Shown here: positions 1 to 7,271 of the stretch, piece after piece
How the letters are laid out: each line of letters opens with the position of its first letter
Position numbering within the stretch: the stretch's first letter is position 1
From: Alphaproteobacteria bacterium
GTDB lineage: Bacteria > Pseudomonadota > Alphaproteobacteria > SMXP01
DNA: 64,000 nt
Assembly (NCBI GenBank): GCA_028285305.1
Contig: JANQPV010000022.1
Coordinates: 263,322-327,321, forward strand
Direction of reading: 5' to 3'
The notes under the pieces: generated by a model
The model's database searches: none
What the model saw: only the letters and a program-made list of their open reading frames with translations
What the model was told of the DNA's origin: nothing
Translations under genes and position numbers: made by a program

Positions 1-531
1 CCCGCCCATGACTATAAGGGCGACAGTGTGAGCACCATTGCGGAAGAGAAAGCCTATAATCCGCGATTGCAAGTTTCGTCGGTGGACGAATATGTGGATC
101 TCATGAACAATCTCAATCTGGACAATCCCAAGATGATGGATGTGGCCGTGCCGGCTAACATGAAGGTTGGGATGGCGCAGTCGCAGATCGCCGAAAAGGG
201 TTGGGCTTTGTCCGTCGAGCAGGCGCTGGAACATATTCAACGCGGTGATGCCCTGCTTGTTGATCTTCGCGAAGACAGCGAGAGGGACAAGCATGGTGTG
301 ATCAGCGGATCTTTTCATGTTCCCTATGCGGATCTGGATAAGAATCTGCACCCGAGTGGGCTTCTGCGTTCTGCTGTCTCCGGTGACAAGCGCTTGGTCT
401 TCTACTGCGCCTTTGGAGAGCGCTCGGCGATGGCTGTACAGGCGGCGCAGGACGCGGGTCTCTCGACCGCGTGTCACATTGAAGGGGGACTCGACAGCTG
501 GAAGCGAGAAGGCGCCCCAGTGGAAGGGTGA
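1..531 (+). CDS. Persulfide dioxygenase-rhodanese fusion (3' part only)
   Basis: The reading frame is open to the first base of the window, so the gene begins upstream; a GTG at 28 is only an internal codon. The first ~55 codons match by eye the C-terminal end of ETHE1/persulfide-dioxygenase metallo-beta-lactamase proteins: an HDYKG metal-ligand motif, then a region reading EEKAYNPRL and [14 protein letters not shown] complete rhodanese domain follows, with DLREDSER near its start and the active-site loop CAFGERS, whose Cys carries the persulfide. Such fusions oxidise glutathione persulfide to sulfite and move the sulfane sulfur onward in sulfide detoxification. A second gene starts 6 bases after the stop. 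The family call is firm; the exact substrate is inferred. Confidence 0.85.
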   Translation, partial: PAHDYKGDSVSTIAEEKAYNPRLQVSSVDEYVDLMNNLNLDNPKMMDVAVPANMKVGMAQSQIAEKGWALSVEQALEHIQRGDALLVDLREDSERDKHGVISGSFHVPYADLDKNLHPSGLLRSAVSGDKRLVFYCAFGERSAMAVQAAQDAGLSTACHIEGGLDSWKREGAPVEG

Positions 532-537
532 GATTCG

Positions 538-870
538 ATGAAACGACGCAGAACTCCTCAGGAAAAGAAAGCGCTAAGTTATGCGAAGGACTGCCGAAAT
601 GTCTATGGAGCAAATAACAAGGCGTCCCGAAAGAACATTCCGTTGACTAAGGCCAAAGAGCGACGACGGTTTCGAAAGCAGGCTCAACAATCCTTACACC
701 GATTGTACAGATCAGGGGATGAAGGTGCAGTTATTGAAGAAAGCTCTTTGATCCGTAACGTCTGGCGAGCTGGAGGCTGGACCAAACTTGACGACGAGCC
801 CCTTAGGGCTTTTGTAGAGCGGCAAAAACAAAACCGTTTAGGAAGGTACGGCCGCAAGAAGAGTAAGTGA
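538..870 (+). CDS. Small very basic hypothetical protein
   Basis: A 110-residue protein rich in Lys and Arg, beginning MKRRRTPQEKK and ending GRYGRKKSK, with no signal peptide or membrane segment. I do not recognise a family. It follows the persulfide dioxygenase-rhodanese gene by only 6 bases, so the two are probably co-transcribed. A GGTGAGATTCG stretch just before the ATG gives a weak ribosome binding site. The high positive charge and helical look suggest nucleic-acid or ribosome binding, but that is a guess. Confidence 0.6.
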   Translation: MKRRRTPQEKKALSYAKDCRNVYGANNKASRKNIPLTKAKERRRFRKQAQQSLHRLYRSGDEGAVIEESSLIRNVWRAGGWTKLDDEPLRAFVERQKQNRLGRYGRKKSK

Positions 871-952
871 AATTACAGGCGGCAGCTCTCCAGCGGCGAA
901 AGTGGGTTAGGCGTTAGGTGGTCACAAACGCAGGGTATTTGATTTCTTCGGC

Positions 953-1070
953 ATTTCCCCGCCGAAGCGTAGCGGAGCGCGGGGATCCAGCCCAATGTAT
1001 CAATGTACTCTCATCCCCCCGCCTTAACCGAAGGCTCAGCTCTTTGATGGATCCCCGGTCAAGCCGGGGA
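953..1070. repeat. Intergenic hairpin repeat (REP-like)
   Basis: The 220-base gap between the small basic gene and the LLM oxidoreductase holds three inverted repeats. They are TCCCCGC at 956-962 with GCGGGGA at 979-985, GCCTT at 1021 with AAGGC at 1031, and TCCCCGG at 1052-1058 with CCGGGGA at 1064-1070 around a TCAAG loop. The GGATCC plus CCCCGG-TCAAG-CCGGGG layout resembles dispersed intergenic elements common in alphaproteobacterial genomes. It could also end transcription from both sides. I saw no second copy in this window. Confidence 0.5.
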
Positions 1071-1091
1071 AAGGACGGCCGAGAGTAAGGA

Positions 1092-2114
1092 TTATCCCAA
1101 CACAATCTCAGCCAACTGATTCATGTCTTCTTCCGTTTGCGGAGAAACAAGCAAGCCTGTAATGGCGCTTTCTTCCCATTTTTGGAGCCGATCTTTGATG
1201 CGTTCGATCGGACCGACGAGCGAGACCTCGTCCGCTAGTGCGTCGGGTACGGCCATTGTGGCTTCGCCTTTTTTGCCGTCGAGATAGAGATCTTGAATCT
1301 TTTTGGCTTCGGCCTCAAAGCCAAACCGGCAAATGAGTTCGTTGTGGAAGTTGCGGTCTTTGGCTCCCATGCCGCCGACATAGAGGGCGAGGACGCTTTT
1401 CACATGCATCAGACCTTTGTCGATATCGTCGGTTACATGGACCATTGTGGGGTACATGATTTCAAACTCTGGTCCGCGCTTGGCGATGGGTTCTGCGTAC
1501 ACCTCTTCCCGCCACGGAGAATAATAAAGCGGGAACCAGCCCTCACAGATTTCTGTTGCCATGGCCACGTTTTTCGGGCCTTCCGCCCCCAGATAAATTG
1601 GAATGTCGGCGCGGAGCGGGTGTGTGATGGATTTGAGAGGTTTGCCTAATCCCCAAGATCCCTTGGCGTCTTCTGGATAGGGAAGCGGATAATGCTCGCC
1701 GGGATTGGAGACGGGTTCTTTGCGCTCCAGGATTTGCTTGATGATGCTGATGTATTCCCGCGTGCGTGCCAATGGCTTGGCGAAGGGCTGGCCGTACCAA
1801 CCTTCGACCACTTGGGGGCCCGACACACCAAGCCCCAGAATGAGACGGCCTTCTGTCAGGTGATCGAGTGTGAGGGCATGCATGGCCGTTGAGGCTGGTG
1901 TCCGGGCAGCAATCTGAACGATCGAGGTCCCCAACTTGATCTTGCTGGTGTGGGCGCCCATCCAAGCTAGGGGGGTGAACGCATCGGAGCCGTAGGCTTC
2001 GGCGGTGAAAATACCCCAGTAGCCCAAACGCTCCGCTCGTTGGGCAACGTCAATGATGTTTTTCGGGGGATGTGCGCCCCAATAGCCAACGCCCATGCCT
2101 AACTTCATTGCCAT
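1092..2114 (-). CDS. LLM-class flavin-dependent oxidoreductase
   Basis: A 340-residue luciferase-like (TIM-barrel) oxidoreductase of the bacterial LLM class that uses FMN or F420; the substrate is unknown. It starts MAMKLGMGVGYWG; has FTAEAYGSDAFTPL near residue 35, IKLGTSIVQIAARTPA near 60 and GLGVSGPQVVEGWYGQP near 95, all hallmarks of this family. The ATG at 2114 is chosen over the upstream ATG because GGGAAGGAC lies about 7 bases before it and homologous proteins begin with this strand. A close paralogue sits at 36867-37898. It is the last gene of a leftward run after the MFS gene, 74 bases downstream of it. Confidence 0.85.
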   Translation of the reverse strand: MAMKLGMGVGYWGAHPPKNIIDVAQRAERLGYWGIFTAEAYGSDAFTPLAWMGAHTSKIKLGTSIVQIAARTPASTAMHALTLDHLTEGRLILGLGVSGPQVVEGWYGQPFAKPLARTREYISIIKQILERKEPVSNPGEHYPLPYPEDAKGSWGLGKPLKSITHPLRADIPIYLGAEGPKNVAMATEICEGWFPLYYSPWREEVYAEPIAKRGPEFEIMYPTMVHVTDDIDKGLMHVKSVLALYVGGMGAKDRNFHNELICRFGFEAEAKKIQDLYLDGKKGEATMAVPDALADEVSLVGPIERIKDRLQKWEESAITGLLVSPQTEEDMNQLAEIVLG

Positions 2115-2188
2115 GTTTTGTCCTTCCCGCTGTTCAAATCCTTGTTGTGGTTTTCTTCTATCTGTGGTGACGGATGATGTCCAACACG

Positions 2189-3388
2189 CTAGGTCGGTGT
2201 TTGAACCGGTACGGAGCTGGGTTTCCACGTCACCGCTGCAGTCACTAAGGCGACTGCTGCAATTCCAGCTAATACGCCAAACGCGAGCCTAAAGTTCAAT
2301 GCTGCTGTCCAGCCGGCAATCGGATAGCAGACCAACCAACATGCATGTGTAAGCGCAAAGTGAGCTGCGAACAGGTTCGGTTGCAGATTTGGTGTGCTTG
2401 CCCTTTGGATCAGGCGACCCGCCGGCGTTTGTATGACTGAACTTGCAAATCCTATGACGAACCAAAGGCCGAGAAGAAGAAAGAAGGGCGGCAGGGCAAG
2501 GCCCAAAGCTAACCCCATCACCGAGAGCGCGCCTCCGGCCAGAAGAATGTGTCTTTCGGCAACCGTCTTTAAGAGTCTCGGCAGAAGCAGCGCGGCCAAC
2601 ATCGAGCCCGCGCCAAAAGCGGCAAGGGCGATGGCGACGCTTGCTTCGGGCATGCCAAGGACATCCCTCGCGTAGACGACCGTATTGACAAGCACCATTG
2701 CGCCGCCCGCGGAAGCGGCAAGGCACAACACAAGAAGCGCTCTCAGTTCCGAGATCGATAAGTAGTATTTGATTCCTGAGGTAACAACGCCCCATCCTCG
2801 TGCGGGCGCTGAACGCCTATCAGGCAGCGGACCAGCGAATAAGATGGCGGCGCTCGATAGCAGGAGCGAGATCCCAGCCAAAACGAACAGACTGTTGAAG
2901 GACATAAAGCCGAGAAGAAGTGCGGCAAAGAGGGGACTGAGCAGATTCTCGAGGTCCACGGCGAGCCGGGTCAAGGACAACGCCTTTGTGTACTCGTTTT
3001 CGCTATGCAGGATCTCAGGGATTGTTGCCTGGAGTACGGGCGTGAACAGGGCCGCGCTCGCGCTTAGGAGGAAGATCAATACATAGATCTGCCAGATATG
3101 ATCTACAAAGAACATTGTGCCCAGAATAATTGCTCTTATGCCATTCAGTCCGCCCAGGAATGTTTGCCTGGAGAATTTGGTCACCAGCGCGCTTCCTAGT
3201 GTGCCGAAGCCGATATAGGCGACCATTTTTAGGGTGAGCGCTGTGCCTAATACGATCCCGGCTTCAGCGCCTGCGATCTTGCTGGCAAGGAGCGCAAGAG
3301 CCACTGTGGCCAAGCCGTTGCCCACCAGTCCGATTGAGTGAGCAACGAACAGATGAGCGAAGGTGCTATTGCGCAGAGGGCTGAGCAT
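2189..3388 (-). CDS. MFS transporter
   Basis: A 399-residue integral membrane protein with about 12 hydrophobic segments and little else, fitting a single-subunit major facilitator exporter. The loop between helices 2 and 3 reads GSALVTKFSRQ, a degenerate version of the usual Gly/Arg-rich MFS loop, and the central break after helix 6 carries PDRRSAPARG. The start at 3388 (MLSPLRNSTFAHLF) places the first helix properly; a longer frame upstream overlaps the methyltransferase and looks spurious. It lies 14 bases after the methyltransferase stop, in an operon headed by a CsoR/RcnR-type sensor, so export of a metal, metalloid or a methylated toxic product is a fair inference. Confidence 0.8.
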   Translation of the reverse strand: MLSPLRNSTFAHLFVAHSIGLVGNGLATVALALLASKIAGAEAGIVLGTALTLKMVAYIGFGTLGSALVTKFSRQTFLGGLNGIRAIILGTMFFVDHIWQIYVLIFLLSASAALFTPVLQATIPEILHSENEYTKALSLTRLAVDLENLLSPLFAALLLGFMSFNSLFVLAGISLLLSSAAILFAGPLPDRRSAPARGWGVVTSGIKYYLSISELRALLVLCLAASAGGAMVLVNTVVYARDVLGMPEASVAIALAAFGAGSMLAALLLPRLLKTVAERHILLAGGALSVMGLALGLALPPFFLLLGLWFVIGFASSVIQTPAGRLIQRASTPNLQPNLFAAHFALTHACWLVCYPIAGWTAALNFRLAFGVLAGIAAVALVTAAVTWKPSSVPVQTPT

Positions 3389-3402
3389 GACGCCAATACC
3401 GG

Positions 3403-4041
3403 TTACGCTTTTGTACCGATCAGGGCTTGAAGACCGGGAAAGGGGAGATCGTGGCGGTGCATTGATTTGATGCCCGCTTCTGCGAACCATTGCTCGGCTT
3501 GCGAAATGATTTGAGGTCCTGACCCGTGCATTGTTGCGCGCATGAATAGTCTGCCGAAACGGGTCCTGGCTCCTTCAAAGTCTACAATCACAAATTTGCC
3601 GCCGGTCTTCAAAATACGGATCATCTCACCGAATGCCCGGTCGCGGTCTTCAGAGAGAATGTGATGGATGGACAAACTGGCGATGATGCGGTCAGCGCTT
3701 GCATCCGGCAGGCGGAGCGCTTGCATTCCTTCGGTCAAGAATTCGATATCGAGAGCTTGGTTTTGCGCCTTTCTTCTGGCTTCTGAGACCATGCTATCGG
3801 AAGGATCAGTGGCGATGACTCGCCCTGAGGGGCTCACGATTCGTTTGGCGCGAAGAGCAAGATCCGCGGTTCCACACCCCAATTCGACAACGTACATTCC
3901 TGGCGACAAGTCAGAAAGTTCGATCGTCCTTTTGCGGACTTTGCCGATACCTCCAAACGATATGAGTTGACCGAACACGTCATAGTGAGAGGCCCAATTG
4001 ATGTGGCGCCCACGGGTGTCGCTGTCGTGCGCATGCGTCAT
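3403..4041 (-). CDS. Class I SAM-dependent methyltransferase
   Basis: A 212-residue Rossmann-fold methyltransferase. Motif I is VVELGCGTADLAL (residues ~51-63), motif II is the acidic ATDPSDSM, and SIHHIL plus ILKTGGKFVIVDFE complete the UbiE/Methyltransf_11-like core. The start codon overlaps the stop of the upstream regulator by one base (TGATG), which implies translational coupling. No Cys cluster typical of ArsM arsenite methyltransferases is present, so the substrate is open. With its metal-sensor neighbour and downstream exporter it may modify a toxic element or small molecule. Confidence 0.8.
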   Translation of the reverse strand: MTHAHDSDTRGRHINWASHYDVFGQLISFGGIGKVRKRTIELSDLSPGMYVVELGCGTADLALRAKRIVSPSGRVIATDPSDSMVSEARRKAQNQALDIEFLTEGMQALRLPDASADRIIASLSIHHILSEDRDRAFGEMIRILKTGGKFVIVDFEGARTRFGRLFMRATMHGSGPQIISQAEQWFAEAGIKSMHRHDLPFPGLQALIGTKA

Positions 4042-4310
4042 CAGAGATATCTGGTGATTTCTTTGAATTCGTCGAGAGACGATTTCGTTTGAGCGTCGAT
4101 CTTGCCGAGTGAGGATTCCAAGCAATGGTCAATGTGATCTTGAATAAAGACCTTCTTCGCGTTGACGAGAGCGCCGACCACGGCCTGGAGTTGCTGTGCA
4201 ACGGACACACACGGAGATTCAGCTTCAACCATCTCGATGGTTTTGGCGAGATGGCCATGGGCCCTTTTTAAGCGTTTGAGAACTTCAGGATGGGATTGAT
4301 GGGTTGTCAT
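4041..4310 (-). CDS. CsoR/RcnR/FrmR-family metal-sensing repressor
   Basis: An 89-residue all-helical DUF156 repressor. The helix-1 signature HPEVLKRLKRAHGHL is clear, and Cys34, His59 and Cys63 have the spacing (25 and 4) of the Cys-His-Cys copper site of CsoR. The IDHCLE motif around Cys63 is typical of the family. In CsoR proteins metal binding releases the repressor from a G-rich palindrome. Such a palindrome overlaps this gene's own promoter, just upstream, so autoregulation together with the coupled methyltransferase and MFS genes is likely. Copper is the first guess for the ligand, but nickel, formaldehyde or persulfide sensing occurs in relatives. Confidence 0.85.
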   Translation of the reverse strand: MTTHQSHPEVLKRLKRAHGHLAKTIEMVEAESPCVSVAQQLQAVVGALVNAKKVFIQDHIDHCLESSLGKIDAQTKSSLDEFKEITRYL

Positions 4311-4316
4311 GTAAAG

Positions 4317-4345
4317 ATCCTATCCTGGGGGATAGGATAGGTCAA
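4317..4345 (-). promoter_or_regulatory. Promoter and CsoR-type operator of the metal-sensor operon
   Basis: On the minus strand TTGACC (4345-4340) and TAGGAT (4322-4317) form a sigma70-like promoter with a 17-base spacer. A perfect 9-bp inverted repeat with a 4-base centre, ATCCTATCC-TGGG-GGATAGGAT (4317-4338), fills the spacer and covers the -10 box. A G-tract flanked by A/T-rich arms is the operator form known for RcnR/CsoR proteins. The ATG lies only 6 bases after the -10 box, so the transcript would be leaderless, and no ribosome binding site is present. Confidence 0.7.
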
Positions 4346-4442
4346 GGGTGGAGAGCGTCCACATTTTTCCTACCTGACTTGTGGAGCGCGGGGGTCGGGT
4401 TTATCTTTGTTCTATTGGGATCGCGAACGGTGGGAGATTGGT

Positions 4443-4805
4443 GTGCAAGACCAAATTACGACTTTTCGATTGGCCGATCTTACCTTTGGATCGCTCTTTA
4501 CGATTGCCTTTTGGGTGAATGTTTCAATCTGGCTGATCCTCTTGGTTTTGGCCCTCTTTGCTGCCGCGGAAGATCCCTCCAGCTTCAGTATGAATGGTGA
4601 AGAAGCCGAGAGCCTGACCGAAGCGTTGCCGATTATCCTCACGATATTCCCGATCATCGGCGGGTTCGCGTCGGCGTTCACTGCTTTGGTCAGTGCAGGC
4701 ATATTGACGGCCGTCGGGCCGCGGTTGCCCCTGTCGGGACTGCGGCTGAAAGAAAGTGCCCAACCGACAGATCCGTATGCAACGCATACCGGGTTAGAAC
4801 AATAG
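4443..4805 (+). CDS. Hypothetical membrane protein
   Basis: A ~120-residue protein with two hydrophobic segments (roughly residues 15-40 and 60-90) separated by an acidic loop reading NGEEAESLTEA. I do not recognise a family. The GTG at 4443 is preferred because GGGAG sits 6 bases before it; an in-frame TTG at 4407 would add 12 residues. It is divergent from the metal-sensor operon and ends just before a strong terminator hairpin. Confidence 0.5.
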   Translation: MQDQITTFRLADLTFGSLFTIAFWVNVSIWLILLVLALFAAAEDPSSFSMNGEEAESLTEALPIILTIFPIIGGFASAFTALVSAGILTAVGPRLPLSGLRLKESAQPTDPYATHTGLEQ

Positions 4806-4832
4806 GTAGTTTCGATTAATGCGAAACACACT

Positions 4833-4866
4833 CTGGCCCGAAGGAAGTTAAAATGTTTCGGGCCAG
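4833..4866. terminator. Bidirectional terminator hairpin
   Basis: CTGGCCCGAA (4833-4842) and TTCGGGCCAG (4857-4866) form a perfect 10-bp GC-rich stem with a 14-base loop followed by TTTC. It lies between two convergent genes and its right arm encodes the last residues of the ParE-like toxin, so it probably ends both transcripts. Confidence 0.7.
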
Positions 4867-5132
4867 TTTCTTGAGCTGTGCATTACTGCGAGTATGACAA
4901 CTTGGTTGTTATCGACCGTGTAGGGAATGATAAACGGGTAGCCTGGTATAATGAGTTCTCTTGTATTCGGAACCCGTCCCGGACGTCCAAAGTTGGGGAA
5001 CTCTGCAAGCTTGGTGGTTGCGTCAAATAGAATTCCTGAGATTTTCCGAGCTGCGCCGGGGTCCTCGCTTTCGATGTAGTCTCGAACATTCTTTAGATGT
5101 CGGAAGGCTGTGTCGGTCCAGACAACCTTCAT
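4848..5132 (-). CDS. ParE/RelE-superfamily toxin
   Basis: A 94-residue toxin of the ParE/RelE fold. It opens MKVVWTDTAFRHLKNVRDYI, has a central FPNFGRPGRVPNTRELIIPGYPFIIPY and ends VVILAVMHSSRNWPETF, the usual strand arrangement with the conserved Arg-Leu and C-terminal basic residue. ParE toxins poison DNA gyrase, RelE toxins cut mRNA; the sequence alone favours ParE. The start overlaps the stop of the antitoxin by 4 bases (ATGA), so translation is coupled. The stop is embedded in a terminator hairpin. Confidence 0.85.
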   Translation of the reverse strand: MKVVWTDTAFRHLKNVRDYIESEDPGAARKISGILFDATTKLAEFPNFGRPGRVPNTRELIIPGYPFIIPYTVDNNQVVILAVMHSSRNWPETF

Positions 5133-5392
5133 TTGTGAGCGTCTTTTTCATCTTCAGTGCCCCAAGATTTCAACCAGTCACCAACCGACTCGTGATCAAC
5201 TAGCCGCCCGGATTCTAGATCTTCCAGCCCTTTTTTGATCTCGCCAATCTGCCAAGCTTGATGGTTGAGGTAAGCTTCCACGGCTTGTTGAAGGTGCCAG
5301 GACTTTGAGCGAGCCGTTGCTTGGGCCAGTTTTTCCAAGCGCGAATCCGTGGTTTCGTCGGCGCGGAAGGTCAGCATTTTATCATTTGGCAT
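5129..5392 (-). CDS. Ribbon-helix-helix antitoxin (ParD/CopG-like)
   Basis: An 87-residue antitoxin. The N-terminal DKMLTFRADETTDSRLEKL gives the beta strand and first helix of a ribbon-helix-helix DNA-binding domain, and the acidic C-terminal half (KKGLEDLESGRLVDHE) would wrap the toxin. ATG 5392 is chosen over GTG 5398 because AGGA lies 7 bases before it. Upstream, ATGTAAGACAT is a small inverted repeat that may be the autoregulatory operator. Confidence 0.8.
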   Translation of the reverse strand: MPNDKMLTFRADETTDSRLEKLAQATARSKSWHLQQAVEAYLNHQAWQIGEIKKGLEDLESGRLVDHESVGDWLKSWGTEDEKDAHK

Positions 5393-5495
5393 AGCCACAT
5401 CCTATTTCATACAATGTCTTACATAGCATGAAAAAGGCCCTTCGGCCAAACATGTCCTATTATCGGGGTCTCATGTTTCCCGTGGCAATACTCCA

Positions 5496-6623
5496 CTAGT
5501 TCGTGGCGGAAGCCGGGGAGACTTTCAGCACATCACCGTCGGCCTTGTCGGTCACGATGTACAAGTTTCCATCGGGGCCGGTGCGGACGTCGCGGATGCG
5601 CTCGTTCAACTCCGTGAAGAGTTCTTCTTGGCCCACTACGTTACCGTTTTCGAGATCAACACGGCGCACATGTTGTTTGGCCAGGGCAGCTACGAAGAGG
5701 TCGCCCTTCCATTCCGGGAACTGATCGCCATTGTAAAGGGCAAAGCCCGCCGGGGCGATGGACGGCGTCCACACGACGAGGGGGTTTTCCATGCCGTCTA
5801 GTTCTTTGAACGGAGAAATTCGGGCGCCGGAATAGTCGATTCCGTGGGTGGCTGCCGGCCAGCCATAGTTCTTGCCCTTTTCGATGATGTTGATTTCGTC
5901 GCCGCCTCGGGGACCGTGTTCATGCATGTAGAGGGTGCCGCTCGCCGTATCATAAACGATCCCCTGACCATTGCGATGTCCGTAGCTCCAAACGGCATCA
6001 TGGCCTTTGTCGTTGCCCACGAACGGATTATCGGACGGGATTGAGCCGTCTTCGTTGATTCGTACAATCACACCGAGCAAGTTTTCCGGACGCTGAGAAT
6101 CCTCGCGATAATCAAATCCGTCGCCGGTCGTCATTACCAATGTGCCGTCGGGGAGAAACGCCATGCGGCCCCCATAGTGCACCGGCGTGTCTTTCAGGGG
6201 CTCGACCGTGAAGATGACCTCCACGTCCGTTAAAGCTGAGTCGTCCAAAACTGCGCGGGCGATCCGTGTGGCGTTTTCGCCAGGTGTGCCGTGGGCGTAA
6301 GAAAGAAAGACGACGTTGTTGTTTTCGAAGTCCGGATGGGGGAGGGCTTCAAATAATCCGCCCTGGCCTCTGTAATAGACAGGTGGGACGCCGGCGATGG
6401 GGGTAGGGTCCAGTTCGCCGTTTCTGATGATCCGCAATTGACCGGAGAGTTCGGTGACCAACATGTCCCCGTTGGGGAGAAAAGAGAGGCTCCAGGGATA
6501 GTCGAGATCCTCGGCGACCGGCGTAATTTCATACTTTGCCGAGGGTTCTGCAAACGAAGCAATGCTTGGGGTGAGAGCCAGCGCTGCGGCAGTCATGCCG
6601 AGTTGTAGGTGTTTAAACTTCAT
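5496..6623 (-). CDS. PQQ-dependent soluble sugar dehydrogenase (YliI/Asd type)
   Basis: A 375-residue exported quinoprotein, with a signal peptide ending near SFAEP. It is a six-bladed propeller of the GSDH family (sorbosone/aldose dehydrogenase). Visible signature residues are the catalytic His in VHYGGR (His149), the PQQ-contacting YGHRNGQG (Arg217) and the Ca/PQQ site HEHGPRGGDEIN (~234-245). It oxidises aldoses in the periplasm, passing electrons to the respiratory chain. No PQQ biosynthesis genes lie in the window. It stands alone between the toxin-antitoxin pair and a divergent membrane gene. Confidence 0.9.
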   Translation of the reverse strand: MKFKHLQLGMTAAALALTPSIASFAEPSAKYEITPVAEDLDYPWSLSFLPNGDMLVTELSGQLRIIRNGELDPTPIAGVPPVYYRGQGGLFEALPHPDFENNNVVFLSYAHGTPGENATRIARAVLDDSALTDVEVIFTVEPLKDTPVHYGGRMAFLPDGTLVMTTGDGFDYREDSQRPENLLGVIVRINEDGSIPSDNPFVGNDKGHDAVWSYGHRNGQGIVYDTASGTLYMHEHGPRGGDEINIIEKGKNYGWPAATHGIDYSGARISPFKELDGMENPLVVWTPSIAPAGFALYNGDQFPEWKGDLFVAALAKQHVRRVDLENGNVVGQEELFTELNERIRDVRTGPDGNLYIVTDKADGDVLKVSPASATN

Positions 6624-6741
6624 ACCAAAAATCTCCAGAGCCTTGAACCACTGTGCCGTGTTCCGGTTCGACAGATGGTTGTTGATGTCCTAAAGTGCCT
6701 TTAGCACACACAGAGGATACGAGAAAGCGAGAGGGGGAGAA

Positions 6742-7203
6742 ATGGGGCTGCTACGGGTACCGATTGCCTTTATTGTTGCTGTATTGGTGGGAACGGCTTT
6801 AAGCGCTCTGGCGCACACTCATTTTGTGCTGATGGAGCTCGCTGATGTGGGAGTAAACGTCAGCCTCTCGGATCGCTTGAGCACACATCTTCACGATCTC
6901 ATCGCCTTTTTGCCGTCGTATGACCCGGTGGCGGGCGTGCCCAGCATGGGAATCATCATGGGTGTGGGTTTTCTCCTCGCATTCATCATCGCAGCTATTG
7001 TCATCCGATTTCTGCCCGGGCTGAGGACCATCGGGTACACATTGGCGGGCGGCGTCGCTCTGTGGGCGATGTTGTCCCTCATGCAGCAGCAGTTTGGCAC
7101 CATGCCCATCGCCGGAGCGCGAACGACGCTGGGGCTCGCTCTGCAGGTGGCGGCCGGAGCTGTCGGCGGCTTGACATTTTCCGCGCTTAGCCGAAGCGAT
7201 TGA
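6742..7203 (+). CDS. Hypothetical four-helix membrane protein
   Basis: A 153-residue membrane protein with about four hydrophobic helices (residues ~5-28, 60-90, 97-115 and 128-150) and a His-containing stretch LSDRLSTHLHDL. A good GGGGGAGAA ribosome site precedes the ATG. No family recognised. It ends 68 bases before the seleno-redoxin gene and may be co-transcribed with it. Confidence 0.6.
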   Translation: MGLLRVPIAFIVAVLVGTALSALAHTHFVLMELADVGVNVSLSDRLSTHLHDLIAFLPSYDPVAGVPSMGIIMGVGFLLAFIIAAIVIRFLPGLRTIGYTLAGGVALWAMLSLMQQQFGTMPIAGARTTLGLALQVAAGAVGGLTFSALSRSD

Positions 7204-7271
7204 TGCGTTCGGCTTGTTAGAATTGTTTCACGGCTTTAGTTTGTTAGGCAAAGAATAGAGGAGACGTCTTT

